Source: Branchiostoma floridae
Lineage: Eukaryota; Chordata; Leptocardii; Amphioxiformes; Branchiostomatidae
Direction of reading: 5' to 3'
Assembly: GCF_000003815.2 (NCBI RefSeq)
Contig: NC_049983.1
Location: 11,976,283-12,040,282, forward strand
Length of the DNA stretch: 64,000 bases
Both the position numbers and the translations under genes were made by a program. Below the pieces are notes generated by a model. It saw only the letters and a program-made list of their open reading frames with translations. It had not been told where the DNA came from and ran no database searches. Each line of letters starts with the position of its first letter. Positions within the stretch are counted from its first letter, which is position 1. Positions 54,446 to 64,000 of this stretch are shown one piece after another.

Positions 54446-57385
54446 GTGACAGCAATGTGCTCTGAGGGTTGGAGAAATGAAGGAAAAAGAACTTGGTGAA
54501 CATAATCTAGCAAAATGTGTAAAATATTCCCTTGAGGTTATTTTCATATTATTTATTTCTTTTCCCTGGTCTTCATTGTGTGGTTTGACTCCTGAATTAA
54601 TTGATAACTTTTTGCATCATGTCTTAACTTTGCATCATGACTTAACAGTCACAGACAGAGAAGCAAACTTGGTTTACTTTAACATTACATCACAAACGAT
54701 AGATGAGAAGAAATATCATTAAAAACCTGCACTGGTTCCTGCTGTCAAGGTAGCAGTTCAATCAGTAAATGGGTGGCTGTAGTATTTCTACATTTTAGTT
54801 TTATCTACCTTTATACCTTTGGTAGACAAGGCTATGTGATTGGTCTATTATAAGCTTGAAACACATTTAATGTCATACTACACCATAACAGCAGTCTACT
54901 TTTCATCAAGACGGACGGAAGCAAGGTAATCAAATTTGTGTATATTGTGTTTTTGAATGGAGGTATCTACCCAGAGTTGGGATGTTCCTGGGAAAGGTGT
55001 GAAATGTTATAATAACAAAAATAATGACCTAAGCAAGTTTAATCTAACTGCCTCATCATTACACATATAACTTTACAATAATGTAACCCCAAGTAGTGCT
55101 TGGTCATATGTACAACTGCTGTTAACATTCTATAATATGTTGAGTTCTTTAGGGCAGACGGTATGGATTGTGTGGAGAGACTTTAGCAAGACATGGGTGT
55201 GTAAATAGTGATTTTCTTGCAGTCATTACTGAACCATTTCTTCCTACTTGTGTTGAATGAATACAGTCATACTTACCTTTAAACGAGATGTGAAAATGTT
55301 TTGATGCCCTCAAGTTTTTGTTATGCCATCTATGGCCATCATATAGTGAGAAATACTAAGTAACAAGCAGCTACTTCCACTCCATAACTAGATGGTCAAC
55401 ATATAACTAATGCCACAAAAGCATGACAAGGTAACAACATTCACACTTGCATTGATTTGGGCTTCTTCCCAAGACAGATGGGCAGGGATATGCAACAATA
55501 GTCACATCCCAATAACCAACTGCCACAAAATGAGATAAGCACCTCGTAAAGCTGCAGCAAAATGAGAATATGTCATCATTCTAGCGAAACTGTTCCATAA
55601 GCAAATGCTGTTAACTCTCCCATCACGAAAATCGCTATCAAAATTTGTTGCTTCTTTTCTGCACTTTTGGGACCTCTGGTAACAGATGTTATCTGTAAAA
55701 TAATGTACTAGTATCTCTCAATGTAGCCTGTAATAATAAAGAGGTCAAAATTATTTTCAAGCATCAATCATCACAACAATGATAATTCATGGATGTCCAC
55801 TGGACAACCTGTTTATTGAGTGATCCATCTCCATCCCATATTCCACATCTCCCATATCGCTACACAACAGTTTTATTCTCCACCATGAGCATGTGAAGGG
55901 AGAGACAATCTACACATCACGACCCACGGGACGATCAGTAAACAAGACATCTTCATAATATCAAATAAGCTGGAAGTTTGTCTCTGGTAAATCTGGGGTG
56001 CCTTGCACGCTTTCACTTGATTCAAACGTTATGATACCAACACTGAAACTTGTCTTCTTTCTTGGCCCATCGACCAATAAAACAAAAGTTGGTTCTTTCT
56101 GTTGAAGACTCACTGGTACTTTCCATCAGTCTCCATAAACCAATAATTCTATATAAGTCACATTTTTGTAGTTCCCTGTTTTCTATTGTGAACTGCCATA
56201 CATGATCTATACTGGGTATAGATAACTGGCACACTAGAAACAGTAATGGTATGTCTTCCTCTGTAGCCCAGTCGGAGCACATCACTATCCAGGTCTGAAA
56301 ACATTGATTCCTTCTACAACTCACAGCTGCCAATCACAGAACTAAAACATCACTTCCATCTAATATGTAGATTTAACAAGCACAAGGAAAATGGAAGCTG
56401 TAGTGCCCATTTCCATTGATATGAGCAATAAGTCTGATGTTGTACTCTCACTGAGGTATTACCTTGTTGTACATGGGTGTGCTCAGGATGCAAAATATAT
56501 AACTTAAAGTCTCCAATGTCTGCTGATAGCATGGAGAAAGGTCAGAACAGTTCCAAAAGTACTTTAAGGAGAAGGCTAAGGCTTACAAAATCTCTGAGCA
56601 GCCAGGCCACATAGCAAGGTGACAAATGAAGCTACAGAAAGTGCAGCTACATGTTCTTAAAAGTCAACTGTTTTACAAGACGTCATCACTAGTTACAGTT
56701 GAAAGCACAGCACATGACAAGAAGAACATATTTGTACTAAGCACAACATCAACTTATTTCTTAAGAGCACTGAGCACAATCATCCCAAGATTTTGGCAAG
56801 AAAAATTGTTCTCATATAATGTTGCAATATAGAATTCACAGCTACAAGATACCATACTGCTCCAGATAACCAACAGAAGGCCACTGTACTATGCAACATA
56901 ATTTATTGTAAACAGAAGAATGCTCTGCTCTGTAACAAGAGTATCAGGCAAAGGCACATGCAAGGACTCCACACTGCAAATTAACCGTTTTCTGGTGATG
57001 ACGAAGTTGTCATTCATGTGTGAGGGGACTGAGAAGCAACTGTGCCAAAGCAACACAAGAGTCATGAAGTAACCCAACAAGCTTCTGCATGTGTGAAGAA
57101 GGCTTTTCAAAAAGGCTACTGACAAATATCACGTGTACACTTGTGACCTGTATGAAGATGGCAAGCATCAGAAGTAGAGAGACTAAAGGGAACAAATTTT
57201 TGGTGTTTAATGGCAGATAATTGCTGATGTTGTAATGGCTAGTTGTGGAATCCCAGAATGTGCCAAAACCTCTCCTCTCATAAGTACGAACTTAAGAAGT
57301 TAAGCATCAAACTCCTTTATCCATGGCACTTTGTCTACTGATAGAAGAAGACGTGTTTTCAGTACTGGAGGGTGGCGTGTCTGCA
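54446..57385. other. Convergent 3' regions of Wnt2 and ST7
   Basis: This holds the 3' UTRs of both genes. Candidate poly(A) signals are ATTAAA at 54718-54723 and AATAAA at 55735-55740 for Wnt2 (plus), and AATAAA on the minus strand at 56902-56907 for ST7. No other gene was recognised. Confidence 0.5.
56902..56907 (-). other. Candidate ST7 polyadenylation signal
   Basis: TTTATT on the plus strand is AATAAA in ST7 sense, about 480 bp downstream of the ST7 stop. Confidence 0.4.
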
Positions 57386-57481
57386 TCACAGCCGAGTCAG
57401 CTGGTGCCACAGGTTGGAGGGCAGCACTCCCTCCAGCTTCTCCACCAGGAAGTTGAAGGGAGACGTGATGGTGTTCAGGAA
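57386..57481 (-). CDS. ST7: ST7 last exon
   Basis: [20 protein letters not shown] and [15 protein letters not shown], after gttcctgcag. It corresponds to the FLSTLFAPLNF...LWHQLTRI ending of vertebrate ST7. Confidence 0.94.
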   Translation of the reverse strand, partial: FLNTITSPFNFLVEKLEGVLPSNLWHQLTRL

Positions 57482-60400
57482 CTGCAGGAACAACAAACAG
57501 GCAGGCACTAAATTAGTCTGGCGCGTCAGCCACACACAGGGGGCCTGGTGTTACCCAAGGGCAAGGCACTTGGCAAACTGAATGAGGAACGTGTTAAACG
57601 TCAAACATTTAAAGGGGATCCTGGACACATCTGTGCAGGGCTTTCTCCAGATTTAAATTCTTTTCTGTAACACTCATTGTTTGGGAGCCCATGTCATTCA
57701 TTTTCCTTGTTAAATATTTCATTTTCAGCTTATTAAGACACATTTTCCAAAGCGTCCTGCCTTTAAGTTCAGATTTTCTTTTGACAGACAGGGTGACATT
57801 TTTGTCTGTCCCTACAAGTTGATTTCTGTTTCGGGACAGAGGGACTGGTCCTGGAGAGAGCCCTGCATCTTTGGAATCAAGAAGGGCTGCAGCATGCCAG
57901 AAATAGATAAATCTGAGTAGGTACAAACATGCAGTGTCATAAAGCTTGAATGTAGAGCCCCAAATTGGCAATCTCCCATCTACATGGAATCTGTTCTACA
58001 TACCACATGCAGACCAATAAACTGAAATAACCCTGAACCCTCAAAAACTGGCTTAGGCCAGAGCTGTACTCAAGGCTAAATAAAGGTTGAAAATAAAATA
58101 GCACTGATACTACACTTACAGGTTTGGCCACCATAACACGGAATCTATCCTACATACCACATACAGACCGATAAACTGAAATAGCACTGACACTACACTT
58201 ACAGTTTTGGCCACCAGACCCATGGGCTCAGGGAACTGGTGTGTGAGGAGAGCGAGCAGGGCTGTGACGGAGCACAGGCCGGCTGTGAAGAGGATGAAGA
58301 ATGGCAACTCCTTCTTAGGGTACACTGACACCTCATGGAAGGCTGCAGGAGGAGAAGCAAACCTTACATGTTGATACTCCACTCTTGTTACGTAAGCAGA
58401 CATAAAAATGAACAATGTGGTTTAAGTATCACAACAAACAAGTGAATGCAACTTTATTGAGACTATACCAAAAAAGTAGTTACTCAAGCAACTGGATATG
58501 GTTTTGGAAACAGTCAAAACCAAACCATAACCGTTTCCAAAACCATATCCAGTTGCTTGAGTAACTACTTTTTGGTGTATCTTATTACCTGGATGTCTAA
58601 CCTACATCGATGTATCGAGACTATAGTTTAACAAATAGCACTAGGTTTATCTTTATTTTCTCACCATCAATATGCAGTAAAGTAAATGACCCTTTTTCAA
58701 TATAACATATGGAAGCCAAAGAAAGCTCAACTATAGGCATCTGGTGATGGATGATAGTAATGAATCTTAGGTAATAAAGATAATGAGTCTGGCACAGAGA
58801 CTAAACACTAGGACAAAATCTACAGCAAAGATTTCTATCTTCAAATCCCCTGTTGTCTAAACAAAGTTGGAATGTCAAATTTACAATTTCCGTCAGTAGC
58901 ACAAACATATTACATTAACTACCCCTTTGCCATTTGACTCCCAAGCCTTGAGTTGTTTTGATACGTTGCATGAAAGCATGATTCCGTGCAGTTAACAGAA
59001 GTGTAATCCATAGTCTAATTAACTGGCTTCTACCGTACCTCGACATGTGCACAACAGGAGGTAAGGAGACATGGTGAGGACTTACCAGGCAGGAGCTCCC
59101 GATCTGCAGACTCCGTGCAGCTGGGGTAGGGGTAGAACAGGTGACCCTTCTCCAGAGGATAAGGGATCATCCGGAATGCTGGAGACAAGAAGAACACAGT
59201 TAGGAACACAAACATAATATCATGGCGTATCTATCAACAAGAGGATGGAAGGTCTTACAGAGTTTATTTGCCTCAAAACAATGATCCTGCCTACATTTGT
59301 TTCTTGTCTCTGGAGAGGAATAGTGATACATGTGCTGCTTGATGTCTGCCTTATTTAGCATTCTAAACAAGCCCCATCATATACTGCTTAGAGTTCTTAC
59401 ATGGAAGGAAGGATTGATATAGAGAGAACACACGATTTGACATTATGCAGTGATGTACTATCATTATTTGTAAAATATGCCAATATGAAAATATGCTGTT
59501 TAATGGGATCAGATCACGAGTCAAACCGAGCAGACTAGAAGGTTCTCTGATCAAGCAATACATATTTTACAACGCCGCAGGTATTGTAAAATTTGTATTT
59601 TACTGTCTGCATTTCTGAAAACTACCATGCAGGTCTCACTTCAGTGGACACATTTCAACTTGAGGTATAACAAAAAGCCTTCAATGATTGATATCTTAAG
59701 CCAGCAGGTATTAAATCAAAAATTATAAAAATGTTTACTTCTGTTGAAACAACATCAGTATCTTTCAGATCAGTACGAAAATATTATGGGAACTGACGGT
59801 GATGCAATGCACATGCCAGATCTGTCTCTCCTTTTTTTACATATTCTAGGTTATGACAATAGGTTCTACTCTATATTGTTGAATGGATAAGACCAAATGA
59901 CAGCATTTTAAGTACAGGTAAAAAGCAGTGTTTGACACATTTATGAACCTTACAGCCTTTTTGAATTTGCAAATCATCTCCAGGACGTTTCTTCCCAAAT
60001 TATGAATTTGCCAGACAGAGAAATAAATAATGTCTATAAAAAAGAGTAGCTAAGATAAAGGAGGAAATCACAAGTGTGCCCAGACCACACACTTGAGTCC
60101 AGATAAGGACGCTGACTGCCTCTACTTTAGATGTCAGCCTTGTTTATAGCAATGACCTGGGGATGTCCTGGGCCACATGCTCTGTAAGCCAGGGATTAAA
60201 CAAAGAAACAAACAGGAGCAGGATGAAAGGGACTGGAAACAAGTGTGAACTAAATCTGATGGCTTCTCTGGAGCCAGTTCTGCTGATTTATGTCTTCTGA
60301 GTCAGGAATTTTGTGACAGGAAATTGTGATGACTCTGTGCAATTATTTTGACGAGGCTGACTTTGCGATGAAATGATAGATACAGAAGGAATGTGACATA

Positions 60401-63400
60401 ACCATGGGCATCCAACCATGGCCATGTCAGTCTTATTTTTGAAGGAAAAAAATATCCAAACTGTCTGAATCTTTCTGATTCTTATCATTTTATAATTTTC
60501 TGCCAGAAAAAACGGTGCAGATGCAATATATGTATCTTTTCTACCATTCACTTGAGTAGCAAAACTTTCTTATATCAAAGGAATAAAACAGAAATAAGAA
60601 GTTGTGTTCCGAATGTTTCATTGAACATCAAGGATAAGGGCACAGAAAAGTAACCATTCCCTTTTCATAAATACCAAAGGAAACAAACAACATGATAGTT
60701 AACCACAAAACTTGAGTCTTGACTGGTTGTAAAGCACCTACGTCAAGAACGCAATGGCCATCTTAAATAAATGTATAAGTTTACTTATAAGGTGACTGCA
60801 TCCAGAATGACGTCTAAAGCAACAAATTTTGGCAACTTCATACAATCAAAGTGACTGTCAGGACATTTGCAAATTATAACTTAGTCTGAACAAAAGCTGA
60901 ACAAATAATATACAAACTGTCACTTCACATCAATTTATTCCAAACTCAATTCAACGTGTCCGTCAACAAACTGTCCAAACAAACTCAAACATTATTTTTT
61001 CAATGTCTGTCAGAACTGCATCTATCATTTGGAGCAACATTATGCCACACCAGCTATTCCATCCACCATGAACGAAATAGCCCACTGTTAAAGCTTAGTT
61101 TGAATCTAGCATCTTCAGAACATGCTTACAAAAACGGAAAATTTAAAAGTTAAAACTGAAAGGAACTCATCCGAACAAGAAAGCCTTCACTGAACTACTA
61201 ACCATGGCATGGTGCATCTCCTACTGCTGACTCACCATAGGGGCCTGTTTGGGAATGCCAGAGAAAATGATGTCCTGACATCAACGTATGGACCAAACCT
61301 TCTTGCTATCATAACAGAGAATCTATGTGGGCCAGGACCAGATCAGGTCATCACATAGTCTACGACTTACAGCAGACAGCCTTATAACATTACAGTATCT
61401 ATAGATATGCGGGCTGTAGATACATGTATAACCTTCTTTTGTTTTACAGTTAGAGGCTGTTCCTCATGTATCAGCCAAGTCTATAATCAACAATATTTTC
61501 TTTGAAGTAACACCATTAATGGGTTTGTCAGACTCTGTCTCTTGGCTTTCAAGCATCAAGGATTAATCTATCAAAAAAGTGCACAGAAATGTGTTAAGAA
61601 ATACAAGAAGGATGTTTCCATTGTAACAGGTACATTGTACTCACTGTTAAATGATAAACAGATCAGTTATAGACTGGTGAAACACTGTTTGAACAGAAAC
61701 TGTTTCTGATAAAATCATTTAAATTTTCATTCATGTTTCCAAATATGATCGAGTTGATTCTGGAAGCATCTATTGTTTGTACAGGGGTTATCAGAGTGGT
61801 ACTTACTGCCCTCCCAGGTGCAGTGCAGCAGGTTGAGTGCTCCATCCACTCTCTTCCAGTGTGGGAGGTGGAAGAAGGCGTATGCGATGGCCTCGCTGTC
61901 CCCTCGCTTCAGCAGGTGCTCCGGCGGGAGGATCAACGACTTGGTCTCTAGTAAGTACTGCAGAAACAACACAGCAAAATCCACGAGATTAGGGGACTTC
62001 TTTACATTCAGGTATGTTTTTTAACCATACTACAGTAGAAGCCATATAATTCTACATCACATTTGCCAGCGTTTTTCTTGCAATTATCCAGATAGTGCAA
62101 CAAAGCAAAGTCATCCAGCTGGACCACACCACCATGGGATTTGGTGATTCCATGCAATTAACAGAAGTGTGCAGTTATCTGTTGTGCAATTGACTGGCTT
62201 CTACTGTACTGTAACCCTCCAACACTTAAATGGCTGATGATACACAAGGAATCCAGCCTTCTAAAGGCCCAACATTATCTATGCTGCAATCAGTACAAAT
62301 TTGCTGATGGAGGTAACTGTAAGAACAATTTCATGGAAGCTTTGGGGCCTAGCTGGTATAATACAGCAGGGCTTGAAATTCATTTTTGGGATTAGGTGCA
62401 CTGGTGCACCCAACTTAAGAAACTGGGTGCACCAAAATTTTTTTGGGTGCACCACTTAAATTGAAGTAATAACCTAGTAATAAAACTTAGTTACAAGCTA
62501 TCAAATTCTTACAGAAGTACCATGAATAATGATGATAGACATTTTTATTATCATTTCTAACACTTAGACTCGTTAGATGTCAAGAATATGACATATACTA
62601 GTATACTTTGATATCTTTACATACACAATCTAAAAAAATATTTAGGTGCACCCTGTGCACCCACAGAAAATAATTGGGTGCACAGCTCCAATTTTGGGTG
62701 CACCTGGGTGCATATGCACCCAGTATTTCGAGCCCTGTACAGGGTAACAAGACTAGTTTGAATGATTTTTCCTGTCACCTTTAGGAGCTCTAGATAATCA
62801 GCTTTACTTCAGTGTCAATATTAAATGCACCTGATATAGTCTGAGGGTAACCACTCACTACTTATATATATCAGATACCTGACATTTAAGTGCAAAATGT
62901 AACAAGAGAATGACGAGAATTGTTGCCTCACCTTTGGCACGTGTGGGTTGAACTCCACAGCTCTGTGTATGGCTTCCACCGCGTTCATTTCTGCCGTACT
63001 CAGCCCCCGTTTGGACGCTATCTCCGGCGAGAATCTACAGGATGCAAAAGGGAAGCTTCTGGTCTAAATATAGCATAAGGGTAAACTGCTGAAGCAGGGG
63101 GTGGGCCAGGGCAACTCAGGAAAACATATGAGCATAATGGTGCATGCAAACAACATTGGATCAATAGGCATCAATTTCACTCAAACATCTACTCATTGTT
63201 GGTAACAGTTATCAGGCTAACATTAGTTATCAACATGGCAGCAAAAATTGGTGTGGTTAGACATACAACTGTCCATGTGCAAATCAAACAAATGATGTGG
63301 AAGTCCTCAATGGTGTTATCTGCTTCAAATCTCTAAAAGTAGGCCACTAGAATAATAACTCTAACACAAAGGACAGCTTGTCAAACAGGTAACACATGTA

Positions 63401-63831
63401 ATCAGTAAGGCCCCCATCTTACCAACAAATTAAGGAATTACTGTACTTTTTTTTTCAACATATCTGAAGTACTGTATCTATACACTTTGTATTAAAATGC
63501 AATGCACATACACAAAATGAAAGTGAAAGGGGAAAGATACATACAGGAGGGGAGGAAATGAAGAGTGTCTATCTTAATGCATGCAGACATTGCCTAGGGG
63601 CAGTACTTGTTTGATGTCAGACATTCAAAGTGGACGCTAAGAGAAGAGTTCTTTTGCAGCTGGACTTTTGAGGGATTCCCATAAAGTTGCCCATTAACAA
63701 CATTTCACTCTAAGGCTACAGAAAGTCTTGAGGGAGGAGGCAAGCCCCCTTAACTCACTTGTCTGCGACGGCTCGAGCCTTTAGCAGTGCTGCTGTATAA
63801 CATATGGTGGCTGACTTTGGTAGGCTGATGT
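57386..63831 (-). CDS. ST7: ST7 (suppression of tumorigenicity 7), 3' six exons
   Basis: ST7 is a conserved multi-pass membrane protein of unclear biochemical role. Exons: 63759-63831, 62932-63034, 61807-61957, 59086-59178, 58203-58342, 57386-57481. All junctions are in phase (about 218 codons). Matches to vertebrate ST7 are near-identical in blocks: [102 protein letters not shown] and the end [13 protein letters not shown] hydrophobic segment ([19 protein letters not shown]) is the last membrane span. The C-terminus is the -WHQLTR type isoform. The 5' exons lie beyond the right edge. Confidence 0.96.
57985..58202. repeat. Diverged tandem duplication at the ST7 donor site
   Basis: A block reading GGAATCT.T.CTACATACC and ATAAACTGAAAT occurs at about 57987 and again at about 58139; ACTACACTTACAG.TTTGGCCACCA occurs at about 58111 and 58193. 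The duplication copies the last codons of the ST7 exon (minus: GTGGCCAAAACT) together with its gtaagtg donor. Confidence 0.75.
58203..58342 (-). CDS. ST7: ST7 exon with last membrane span
   Basis: (A)[18 protein letters not shown] through [13 protein letters not shown], between cctcctgcag and ACT|gtaagt. Confidence 0.95.
58469..58575. repeat. Long near-perfect hairpin, arms of about 43 bp
   Basis: The left arm (58469-58511, AGTAGTTACTCAAGCAACTG and onward) is inverted at 58533-58575 with a 21-base loop. Only the A/T run length differs. Probably a MITE or the palindromic end of a transposon. Confidence 0.85.
58981..59035. mobile_element. 3' fragment of the pogo-like MITE
   Basis: ATTCCGTGCAGTTAACAGAAG to CTGGCTTCTACCG matches the right third of the copies at 32837-33010 and 62033-62206. 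The left part is missing. Confidence 0.75.
59086..59178 (-). CDS. ST7: ST7 exon
   Basis: (T)[19 protein letters not shown] and [11 protein letters not shown], between cttgtctccag and CCTG|gtaagt. Confidence 0.95.
59179..61806 (-). other. ST7 intron
   Basis: About 2.6 kb. No exon, RNA gene or clear repeat family was recognised. Confidence 0.55.
61807..61957 (-). CDS. ST7: ST7 exon
   Basis: [20 protein letters not shown] through [11 protein letters not shown], between tttctgcag and GGCA|gtaagt. Confidence 0.96.
62033..62206. mobile_element. Tc1/mariner-pogo-like MITE, full copy, 174 bp
   Basis: CAGTAGAAGCC at the left and GGCTTCTACTG at the right, TA on both sides, and the same length as the copy at 32837-33010. 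Located in an ST7 intron. Confidence 0.85.
62367..62737 (+). mobile_element. CAGGGCTTGAAAT / ATTTCGAGCCCTG inverted-repeat element
   Basis: The left end CAGGGCTTGAAATTC and the right end TATTTCGAGCCCTG are imperfect inverted repeats. Sub-terminal GGTGCAC/GTGCACC words recur at least ten times. The interior is AT-rich. The ends resemble hAT-like elements. A truncated copy is at 32034-32112. Confidence 0.8.
62932..63034 (-). CDS. ST7: ST7 exon
   Basis: (K)[19 protein letters not shown] through VEFNPHVPK, between catcctgtag and AAG|gtgagg. Confidence 0.96.
63759..63831 (-). CDS. ST7: ST7 exon (most 5' in window)
   Basis: (D)[19 protein letters not shown] and AVAD(K), between ctgccttccag and AA|gtgagt. 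The upstream exon is outside the window. Confidence 0.95.
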
Positions 63832-64000
63832 CTGGAAGGCAGGAGAGACAAAATATGGTTTTACACACAGGGGAGTGCCCTAGGATACTGCATTATATGC
63901 TACGGTTGCCCATGAAAGTCAGCATATCCCTTGTGAAACTGAAAGATCTACGCCTTGGTAAATGTTCTTTGAAAGTGCCTTTTCCTCAAACATTACTCCA

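Overview
This is a eukaryotic, intron-rich, AT-leaning genomic window, most likely from an amphioxus (Branchiostoma) or a close invertebrate chordate. The evidence is the gene content (a single MiT/TFE bHLH-zipper gene with a vertebrate-like exon plan, a Wnt2 gene, ST7 and an IRG-type GTPase) and the dense population of short terminal-inverted-repeat elements. The species call is inference. All genes were read by joining exons through splice-site consensus and reading-frame phase; no transcript was available.

Layout. (1) About 2.3-5.6 kb, minus strand: a three-exon immunity-related GTPase (IRG) gene with a myristoylatable N-terminus, a TATA box and a doubled ISRE-like motif upstream, interrupted by a 100-N assembly gap. 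(2) 10.1-35.6 kb (perhaps to 38.1 kb), minus strand: a complete MiT/TFE (Mitf) gene. Eight main exons join in phase to 461 codons. Extra pieces are two candidate alternative first exons, a duplicated basic-region exon, and a 78-bp minisatellite fused to the acceptor of exon 1B. Inside its intron 2 lie three phase-0 same-strand exons of unknown identity. (3) 40.0-42.3 kb, minus strand: a four-exon gene for an unrecognised protein of about 496 residues with a C-terminal glycine-zipper membrane-like region. (4) 45.1-54.4 kb, plus strand: a complete seven-exon Wnt2 gene (408 codons) with an unusual C-terminal extension. (5) 57.4 kb to beyond the right edge, minus strand: the 3' six exons of ST7, tail-to-tail with Wnt2.

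The Wnt2/ST7 convergent pair next to a MiT/TFE gene mirrors human 7q31 (TFEC ... ST7-WNT2) and suggests an ancient chordate linkage. The remainder is introns and intergenic DNA carrying MITE-like elements (several families, some in two or three copies), foldbacks, microsatellites, minisatellites and a diverged duplication (about 0.9-2.0 kb and 7.1-9.6 kb) lying in the likely 3' regions of the IRG and MiT genes.
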